In this document: one piece after another, positions 12,324-21,900 of the stretch | Position numbering within the stretch: position 1 is the stretch's first letter | Layout: every line of letters starts with the position of its first letter | From: Toxoplasma gondii ME49 | Taxonomy: Eukaryota; Apicomplexa; Conoidasida; Eucoccidiorida; Sarcocystidae | DNA length: 64,000 nt | Direction of reading: 5' to 3' | Assembly (NCBI RefSeq): GCF_000006565.2 | Contig: NC_031470.1 | Location: forward strand, 622,954 to 686,953 | Translations under genes and position numbers: made by a program | The notes under the pieces: model-generated | What the model saw: the letters and a program-made list of their open reading frames with translations, nothing else | Database searches by the model: none | Told to the model about the DNA's origin: nothing

Positions 12324-14704
12324 GCTCCCTAACGATGAATGCTGCTCAGGACACCGTTGAAAAATCGAGGGGAAAACGTAGAGCTGCGGAGTTCCTCAGG
12401 ACCGCATACAAGCTGTCTCCAGGGACTCACTGACAAAAGGGAAAACACCAACAGGTGCCCTATCTTGAGACTTTTGGGGAGGGTCGAGCCACACAACTAG
12501 GTACGCAAGATTCGCTCGCCATCTCCGGAGAGAGAGCGCGTGAAGATGCGTGTCCGTTTTGAAGCAACACCTCCCACTTCGTCTTCAGAAAAGTCGGAGG
12601 AAACACCATGAAATTTCTCCACAGTTCTGGCAGCTGACTGTGTCTTCTGGATGGACATGCCCATGCCTACAGAGGGGCCAGCACGGATTAGCATCGAAAG
12701 GTGGAATCTACCGCTTTGTGGGAACTGCAGAGCACGGCGCATGCGGCAGGTGGTAAAAAGACAAGAATTCGAAAGGATATCGACGCATTAGGAAACACTG
12801 GAGCACGGAAAGCACAGAATCTCAGCGAAATAGCCGCGACGAATCAGCACAGTGGCAGCAACGGGCCTTGTCTCTGGTAGCCCCCAGGCCCGCGAGCGGT
12901 AGCAAGGCTGTTCCAGAAAACGCAGAAATGTACAGGAGCGTCACAGAACAGAAGCTTATGGAAACACGTGCATATACACAAAAAATGAGTGAACTGGGGT
13001 ATTTGTTTGAAGGCGAACAGCTGCAAGGGTGAGCCGGCCCAGGCAAGCAGCTGTTAAGCTTCCGCCAGCGCGACTCTGCGCATGCGCGGCGACAAAGTTG
13101 TCCAGAGACGGCTTGCAAACCTTCTTCGGCAGACCGAAAAAGGTACAAAAATTTTCTTCAGTGGTTCAGACAGATCATGCTTCCTAGCCACATCGCAGGG
13201 ATAATGCTCAGTCCAACCATCGTTCGCATTCGAGGCCCTGTGGCTGTCATGCTCTCGTATCGTGCGGTGGCACAGCCCTCTTAGAGAGTGCCCGCTCTTC
13301 AGGAGGGGGAGGAATCCAGAAGGCGGCATCGCCAGGTGAGCAGGTGACACCAGCCCTCTCGTAGATGCCCGACAAGCACTGTCAACTGTACGGTAAGAAG
13401 GTAGTTTCCTTCATGAGATCCTTCGCTTTGCTGGCGAGACGGTCAATCTTCCAATGCCTCCAGCTCACGAAGCGTGACTCATCCCCCCACTCTTCCAGGG
13501 CTTGGGCACACTCGGTCTAAACATTGCTCCATCTCCATGGATCAGGGATTCGACACGAGCAAACTCGCTCAACCTATCGCATCACTAACAGATCGATATG
13601 CTATAGTTCCTCCCCCTCGTACCCTGTTCTGAGGCGATGCATCAAACGAACTGTTGCTTGCGTGCGAAGTGTGTTTCTGTCATGCTCCAGAACTCTGTGG
13701 CGTTTCAAGGAGCTCTGTTTCGCAGAATGTTATGTGGTGAGAAACTGGAGTTGGGCTACGAGTCGCACAGATCTAACATTATCGGATGATTTGACGATGT
13801 TTCAGCCTCTTCGGCTCACGCAACATACCATAAATCAGAAGGAGAGGTGCAGGGCATGAGATGGAAGGGAGATGCAGTGCGGGGCGCCGGTGTTCGAGAT
13901 TTCGCCACACGACAAACTCAAATGTGCCACATCTGCAGGAGGAAGCTTGAAGAAGTGTCTTGTACAACGAGTTGCCATTTCACATCGGTCTATGGCTGCA
14001 AGCGTAAGTCGCGCACCGTGGGCCGGCCAACACAGAGCACATGTCTGTTGAATCTGAAAGACAACGCTTCTAAGCCAGAAGAAAAAGGACACAGATCTCT
14101 TCACTCCAGGGAGACAGCGCCTTCCGTAGACCCTTCGTCTCAGCGCACAGACGGCACTGCTTCTTGCTTGATGTTAACTCGCTTCGGACTGAGGCTGTTT
14201 TTCCCGAGTTCAGAAGCTGTGCTATCGCATGATCATACGCCTTTGTCGCTAGGCATGCTCACCTGAGGACTGCCTGCAGCGGCACCCTTAGGGTGACAAC
14301 AGACCGATGCCGCGCCACTGAATTTTTTGTGGAGAGGAACATCGAGAAGTAGGCTCGTTTTAAAAAAAGCAACTCATCCTGGTTGCATATTCACATAACC
14401 TGTGCACCTTCTCAAGGCTGTCCCGCTTCCCTGTTTAGTAAGCCCCAGAGCGGAGCTCGTAGCAACGGGAGTAAGGCAGACGGGGCAAGTGTGAGCGGAT
14501 CTGGACAACGTGAGGGCAGAAAGGCTCGATGCTGGCAGCATTTACGCCGGAGCCCTTATAGTAGACAGTGCACCGGGGTCCCCTAAACTTGTCCGGTGAA
14601 TCACGCGATGAACGACGTGGAAATACACGGTTCTCACTGAAAGAACTGCGCGCGATGGCCCTTCGGAAAACCTGCTCCGCCAGCTCTGGACCCGCATCGA
14701 ATTT
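12324..14704. other. Intergenic region upstream of eIF2B delta
   Basis: This holds the presumed promoter and leader of the eIF2B delta gene and the 3' flank of the 248-aa gene. A minus-strand frame at 12742-12497 could be a further 5' exon, but it has only a weak donor (GTACCT) and no family similarity. The other frames are short and featureless. Confidence 0.4.
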
Positions 14705-15451
14705 CTACCGCGAGCCTCGCTTGATCCTTGGAAGCCGGCGGAAGATCCTTTTAGACTCTTCCTCAGTCTTCTTGATAGCTAACACGCTTACTCTTCTCTG
14801 CGCACTGGCAGCTCTGGCCATGCGAAAGCCAAGCTTGGCTATCTTGACCACTGCCGACAGACTCTTCCCGATTCCTAAGAGCAACAAAAACACACCACCG
14901 CTGATACCCCAAAGGCTCTCGGACTCGCGCGTGAGGAAGATACTGGAGCTGATGATGGCAAGAGCTGCCAAGAGTCTGAAGAGGTGCTTGAAGAGCTTGG
15001 ATACGCTCCGTCGCTGTTGAGAAGAAAAGTCCAGCGGGCTACTTCCCGCTGCCATGCCGCTGAAGGGGAGAAGTGACCCCGTCGTCCTCCCTCGATATTC
15101 TTCAAGTGCGTCAAGTTTGACGGAACGCGCACCGATTTCGAGGCTCGTCTCCTCCCGTGCTTGTACGCGAGATAAAGGCTTACGAGCACTTTCTTTCACG
15201 TCGCGCTCTAAGCCAAGCGTAGTGCCTTCGTGGAGCGGCAACGTTGGTGGCAAATCTGGCAAGAGATCAAGTTCAGGTGAGGAAGTTGCGATCGTGGGCG
15301 CGGGAGATTCCGAGCAGCCCCCGGGTTCCCAAAGGAGAGGTGCGGCACACGCTACTAGACAGAGGCAGTGCAAGCGTGTAATTGGAGACAGAAAATGGAG
15401 GCTACTTGGGGGACAGCCTTGACTGTTTTTCCCCGCAGAAGGCAGCTGCAT
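14705..15451 (-). CDS. Putative secreted protein with a hydrophobic hairpin, single exon
   Basis: A 248-codon frame without introns. The start has A at -3 (GTCAACATGC). Residues 25-40 form a hydrophobic stretch that reads as a signal peptide, followed by an acidic, Pro-rich segment (50-75). Two hydrophobic helices at about 153-173 and 181-202 are separated by a short polar turn. The tail (204-248) is strongly basic, with KKTEEESKR and KRIFRRLPRIKR. Small one-exon proteins with a leader and one or two membrane helices are typical of coccidian dense-granule and vacuole-membrane proteins. That placement is inference, since I recognise no family. The gene is divergent from the 1,786-aa gene, with 3.5 kb between them. 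Confidence 0.65.
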   Translation of the reverse strand: MQLPSAGKNSQGCPPSSLHFLSPITRLHCLCLVACAAPLLWEPGGCSESPAPTIATSSPELDLLPDLPPTLPLHEGTTLGLERDVKESARKPLSRVQAREETSLEIGARSVKLDALEEYRGRTTGSLLPFSGMAAGSSPLDFSSQQRRSVSKLFKHLFRLLAALAIISSSIFLTRESESLWGISGGVFLLLLGIGKSLSAVVKIAKLGFRMARAASAQRRVSVLAIKKTEEESKRIFRRLPRIKRGSR

Positions 15452-17532
15452 GTTGACTTCTGAGATTACGGATCTCGGCGCCTTGCCTGGCGGTTTCCAG
15501 CGTCATCGGCGTACCCGAGCCTGTAGGTTCAAGAACCAGGAATTATGATGGAATGCCTCCTGACTGCCTCAGTTCGTCTTCTCGTCCGCGTCTTCTTTGA
15601 GCATGTGAATGAACGCGCAGCAAGAAAGGGGGACCTTCTGGGTCCTTCAAGGTCAATGCTTCATTTCGCAGTCTATCTCCAACCTTGTTTCCTGTTGCCT
15701 CGCACGCAGATGTATGTGACTCTGGCGGCCGTGCTTGTTGAAGGTATGGCTCACGGGAGTTCCGGAAAAACCCACACCCTTTTCGGTCTCCCGAGGTGAC
15801 AACAGAACGGAAGACTGCGTCTCGGAACGGGGTGTAGTGTGACGGGTCACAAGCCTCACCTATACTCGAGGAGGGGCGAGCGTTTCATGAGAGGATGTAG
15901 GTTGAACCAGACAAAGGTGCCAAGGAATACGCCCACGCTCCACATTCAACTCCTGCTCACCGCTTGCGTCTGTGCTTCGTTTAAACTCAGTGCAGAAACG
16001 AACAACTCAAAACAGCACCTCTTTTTTAGACAACCTTGGCAAATTTGCATGGTCCGGCGAAACGGCGCCGCCGCCCGCAGAGAGATCTCGCCCGGACTGA
16101 CGGAATACAGAGACATATTCAGACCGGATATCTCCGTATTTTCGGCTTTGAAAGATTCAGCGCTGCGAAACGAACCTTCTCCAGTGGCGGGTCTGACTCT
16201 CCGCCTGGCAGAAACATCACTGTTGCGCCAGGGACTCGTCGACTGCTTCCCATCGACACACTCGACGCATCGGCACGGGGCTTCCGGGAGCGGAGCCTTC
16301 CGACCACGCACGGCGCGGCGTCTGGGTGAACCCGCGTTGTTTGTTGAGTTTCTTCAGTCGAGCGAACTCTCGTTTTTAAAAAAAACTAACAGGGGTGGCC
16401 GAGAGAGAATGCACGAAAGCAAGACGCATGATGTCGCCTGGGAAAACCCACGCCATCGGTTTTTCTGCGTTGTGCAACTGAGGCACACCCACACATTTTG
16501 CTCGAGTTGCGCGGGCCCCTGTACGAGACTCTTCAGGACGAATGCAGCTGCAGCAGAGACAGAGGAATTCAAGGCAGATCCAAGTTGGTAGGAACGAGAC
16601 CCAGAAAAGAAAAATGCGGGTGACGTACGCGCTTCCAGGGACTCGCGGAGGTGGAGCTGAGCGTCGTCTGCACTTCCCAAAAAAACCACAAGACAGTTAA
16701 CCCATTTTCAAAGTTTTTGCCCCACTTGTGGCATTTTTACGGTTCACTATCCACACCTTGGCTGAATGGTTCTTCAGACTGGCTTAAACGCTTCTGACAC
16801 GAGCCTTCGGGATGTGTGTGTGGCTGCTGTCATTCTTGGTCCCTGTTCATCATGTCTTTCGTTAAGAAGCTACACACCGGCAACGCGACAGCGGGTTCTA
16901 CAGACAGCCAGAAGAATGCAGTTTACTTTCTGCTTGTTTCGGTGTAGGCCCTCCAACAAATCCACATAGAGTTGTTAGTATTGCTCCAGGAGACAATGGA
17001 AAATGGATTTGTGCAGCATACTATGCGACGTTCACAATCCTTCTACCCAAAACCGGTTTCCTGTTAGTAGTTAAGTCATTTACATTGCAACGAAATGTCA
17101 GTCACGATGGACCTTACTTGATTATCATAACTGCACAAAAGATCGAGCTCGGTATCGCAGCGGGGCAGCTATACTCTTACGGGGTTTCTACGTCATTTTC
17201 TACATGGTGTGCTCACGGGTGGCAGGATGGAGCTGCTCAAGCAGGGCCCACGGATTTGAAAAAACTTCAGGAGGTTTTCTCATGACCCACATGACAATAC
17301 GTTGGATCCACCTTGCTCACCTACGTTGAGAAATAGCGCGCTCCGGTGTGTGGCGGTGTCTGTCATGAACTGCATTCAACGAAACCGGCGGGGATTTTTT
17401 CAAATACCGGGCTCGCAAACTCGGTGCCTTTTCTACGTTGAGCAAACAGTTACGCTCGGACGAATAATGCTGTTTCACTGTTCTGAGTCTTCCGAATACA
17501 GGGATGAACGAAGCTTGGCAGAAATTCATGTA

Positions 17533-17563
<31 letters not shown>

Positions 17564-18944
17564 ATATGTATATATACGTTGTCATATTGGTGCACAGTGG
17601 GTTTTGCCCCATAGCTGCAGACACGTCCGACCCTTTTTCTTTGCTGTGGTGGTTGAATCGAAGAGCTGACGGCGGCAGTCAGCCCTCAAGAGGTTTTCCT
17701 CCAGCGCAAGCGGGCCGACAGTTACAGGTACATACGCGCAGACGGACAAACCTGGAGATCGTAGGTGCCCTTGTTGTCCTGTAGATGTTGCCGTCTCTAC
17801 AGTTACCTCTTGATATACATTTAGCACGTACGTATCACCGAAGAGGCAGAACACAGTGTGGCGTCTCTCTCGCAGCAGGAGAGGTCGCTCGACTTCCGTG
17901 TCAAGACCAGAGAAATGATTCCCTCAGATTGTTCGGCGTCCCGTTACCGAGCCACCCGTTCTGCCACAGCAGGGTAGATGAAATTTAGGCTTTTGGTCTC
18001 TTTCTAGGAGAGAAAAGTCCTCGGCCAGATCGAGAAACCTGGCGAGAGGAGGCTTTTGAAGAAGGGTCTCCCGGGTTTCCACGGCAGTCTCTGCCCGACG
18101 AACTCGAGCAGTCTGGCACATGCATTTTTCTCCCGACTGTTCGCGGCGCTTGCCTCATTCGTAGAAAACTCCCAAGAGGAAAGGAAGGAGAGACACCGCT
18201 CCCCACAAAATAATTTCGCACCTCAGAAATGACCATTTTGTCGGTTTTTCCACGGAAAACGTGGGGAAAGCCACTGGATTTTTCACCAGGTTTGATGGTC
18301 TCGACATCTCTCAGCCTTTTTTTTTTCGGGCCAAACCACGAGACGTACCCGCATTTACATCAAGGTCTTCGTGTGAACTGTCGCACATTGAGGTAGAGCT
18401 GCGCGCCACGTATGACATTTCTTTCTGCGATTCGCCCGTCTTTTCCCCCTCCAGACTTTGTGTCTCTCTCTAGTTGTTCCTCCTCGCCTCTACTTCACCT
18501 CGACGGGGGTCTGTACATGCACATGCATCTGAGGCTCCACGACCTTCCGCTGCGTTGTCTCTTCCTCTGTGTTTTCTGAACACGAAGAGGAAGCAGGTTC
18601 TGGACGTTCGGAAGGTCAAAGTACATTCTTCCCGCGAAACTGGTTCCGCGACTCGAATCTGTCAGCGTCCTGAGAGTCAGGAGCTTCACAAGAGAAGCCT
18701 CGGAGCACACCGTCTTCGACTGCTGTCGCACACCCGACACACAAGACGAAGTCAGCCGGCAGTCTATAAATCTACGTGTATTTTCCGGGAACAGATTGCA
18801 ATTTATCGACGTCTTCTCAATGGGTCATGCGGGAAGTGGAAACAACTTCTCTTCCACAGAGTCATTTGCGTGACACAATGGCGTACCCGCAGCTGAAACA
18901 AAAGAGCCGACAGCGAGCCAGAGGCTGACCAAGCCTCAAGGTTG
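15452..18944. other. Divergent intergenic region
   Basis: This 3.5 kb separates two divergent genes and should hold both promoters. A GAGACG element lies on the minus strand at 15818-15823, about 370 bp before the 248-aa start. GAGACG-type elements are known from Toxoplasma surface and dense-granule promoters, but a six-base match alone is weak. A plus-strand frame at 15839-16591 (250 codons) has no motif and an equally long antisense partner, so I do not call it. A (TA)n tract is listed separately. Confidence 0.4.
17531..17576. repeat. (TA)n microsatellite with TATG interruptions
   Basis: About 20 bases of pure TA run into repeated TATATG units. It lies in the divergent intergenic region. 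Confidence 0.9.
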
Positions 18945-21900
18945 ATGAACCCAACTGCGACCTTCTCCCCGTCTCGCGCGTTCTTTTCTCGTCAGATGGG
19001 CAGCGTCGGGAGTGGCTCTTTCCTGTTCTTCATGCCGCCATCTCGCCTTGTGTCTGATCGGACCTTTCTCCCCAAGAACATGCGGTCCACACCGCGCTTG
19101 CTTAGGAGAGTGCACCCCAGTCGTCGCCTCTCCTACGATCCATCGGTGGCTACCGGAGGCGTCCATCTCTCTTTTTTTTTCGAAGACAACAGACATGCTT
19201 TCGCCTCTTCGAGTGCCGTCCTCGCTCAGGGTCACATTTCTCCCATCCTTGCAACACCGTCCGACGCACGCAGAAGACTGGAAAGCCGCGAATACCCTAC
19301 ATCAACCTTTGTTTCGTCCACGACTTCTGCGAGAAGTCCCGCGGCTACACCCTCTTCGCGTCCACCCTGGGCAACTCTCTACTCGCGAGAGGCTGCCTCA
19401 CGTCACCGGCTTCCTCTGAGGCATGTCCCTCTTCAGACGCAACTCCGCTCTTTCTCGCCTTATAGACGGAGAACGACTCGCACAGATCCGCTCACCCGCT
19501 TTCCGCTCACCCGCCTGGGGACTCGCGTTTCACGTCCTCCTCTTCCGCGTCCCCAGGCGCAGAACTGGCCGAGACGGAGAGGACGCGAGCAGCAAGGAGG
19601 CTCGGGAAGGGCAGCGCACCCGTCTCCTGGACGTACACTCGGGTCATTTGGGGATCTTGCAGGAGTCGCCTGTGGTTTTCAGACGCCTCTGACCGCGACC
19701 AAAAGAGGCAATGGAAGCACTGCATCTTGCGTCCCATCTTTAGGCACCAGTGTCTCGCGGCGCTTCGTGGCAGCAGCGCCTCGCGCTTCTCAGAGGATAG
19801 GGACGCATCAGGCGAAAGGCTATGTCGATGGCCATGGAGATAAGGGGAAGGACGGTCTGTCCTCTTCACGCAGGTGGGAGAGTCGCCGGCATAAAACAGA
19901 ACAAAAAACGTCTTCCGATTCCTCTTCTTCCTCTTCTGCTTCACCTGTTTCCCCGCCTTCCAGGACGTCAGGTGTCTCCATCGACTCTCCTGCCTCGGAG
20001 AAGGGCCATGGCGCTTCCGCGTCGTCGTCTGAGTCCGCGCCTCTCTCTTCCACCGTCGCTGCTTCCCAGACTTCCCCGTCTTCGTCTTGGCAAAACTTTG
20101 CGTGGTTAGCTGACGAAGATGTCTCACGCTCTAGGTTCGGTCGTCGCGTGAGTGGCAACTCCTCGCTATCATCCAACAGTCCGGGTGCCGATTCATCTCG
20201 CTTGAATCTTGCCGACGGACTATCTTCTTCAACCTGTCGAGCCGCGCGACCTGACCGTTCTGCTCATGAACCTCCCGCGCCTCCTTTGGACTCTCTTTCG
20301 CCATCTGCGTCTCTGTCCGCTGTTTGTCGTTCGTCGTCGTATTCGTCTTCTTCTCCATCTTCTTCGTCTGCGCCTTCTTCGTCTGCGCCTTCGTCGTCTG
20401 CGCCTTCGTCGTCTGCGGCTTCGTCGTCTGCGGCTTCTCTGGCGTCCACGGATTCGAGTTTGAGCCGCGACCCTCAGTCTCCTCCTCTGCTTCAGAGGCT
20501 GCACTTCGCACCGCTGGATGCGCGAAAAAGAAGCGGCACTCAACGGGCAGGCACCGAGCGTCTCGCAGGCGGTGGCACCCTTCCTGGGAGGCGAGAGCAG
20601 AAACGGCGGAGCGTGTCTGCGAGGAGAAACAGGAAGGACGAGACACCTGTGGAAGGCAGGCAAGGTCGCGGACAAGGAAACAAGCTGGACGAAGAAGGGA
20701 TATCCAAATGGAGAGGAGGAAAGCCGGAAGAGGCCCGGGCGCTGCAGAGAGAGAGATGGATTCGCGATCTGCTCCTTAGTCGCCCCTCAGAGAGTCGGAC
20801 GGCGGTCCAGCAAGAGCTGCTTGCGCTGCTTCTCCATCGCGAGAAGCTGAGAACGCGAGAGAAAGAAAACGCAGACCGGCGTCGACTTAAGGATCGCAGG
20901 GTCAGTCCACACTCTAAGGCGAACCATACACCGTTTGTTTTCCAAAATCTACGACGCAACTCTTTCCTCGCACCCCCGCTACTTCACGGATCCAGGGGAC
21001 TGTCGCTTCTCTTCAATGCTCTTCGGGCATCTCCTTCTTCCTCCGCTTCATCTGTCTCTGCTTCTTCTTCCTGGAGATCGTCTTGGACTTCTGAGAAGAG
21101 CCAGCAGGGAGGCGACGGAGAGCAGAAGGCGTCCGGAGTCGCCGCGGAGCCGCCCGTCAGCGTCAGGGACATGGGGGACAGTCACAAAGGCCCCGAGGAT
21201 ACAGCGACGGCGCACGCAAAGGCTCAAATTGCCCACGAGGTGCTCCGAGATCTGCTTTACCATCTACCACACTTCTCGACCAGTCACATCGTCACAGTGC
21301 TTCGACTGGTGTCTGCTTCTCTTCCTGGTTCTTGGCTCGCCTTCCGCCCAGCGGCGCCTTCCCAGGCGCCTCTTTCGACTGCTGAAGCATTTCTCAGCGA
21401 CCCTCTGGACTTTGCCTGCATGCCCCTGGGAGAGTTGCGTCTCGAGCTTCTCGCGGTGCTTTCCCGGTGCGTCTCTCTGTCTTGGCTTGCACGCTTCTCC
21501 GGCGATGAGTTTATCGGCCTCTTGGCCTTCACGCAGGTCGTCGCGGCTCCCTCGTCTTCGCCGCTGTCTCCTCGCGCCGGCGTAGGTGCCCGCGGCGGAG
21601 GGCGGCCGGACGACGGAGACACTTCGGACGAGGCGGTGAGGGGGCATGGAGACACGGGGGGACGAAGGCGCGTGGAATCGAGGCCGGAAGCAGAGCAGGA
21701 GCCTTGCCTCTCTCGACAGCGAGGAAGCAGTCCAGGAGAAGAAGAGTGGGGGACGGAGCGAACGCGGGGCCGACCGTCTACTGAAATGAGGAGAAACACA
21801 ACGAGGACGTCGACGTTTGGCTGTAGACGCGATGAAGAGAGTGCGATGAAGCAGCGACTCCGAGAGAGTCCAGACTTCTTTGCCCTCCTTCAACGCCTCT

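Noticed and set aside
15839..16591. 250-codon plus-strand frame in the divergent intergenic region
   Set aside because: It has no motif, no coding-like composition and a comparable antisense frame. It may overlap promoter sequence.
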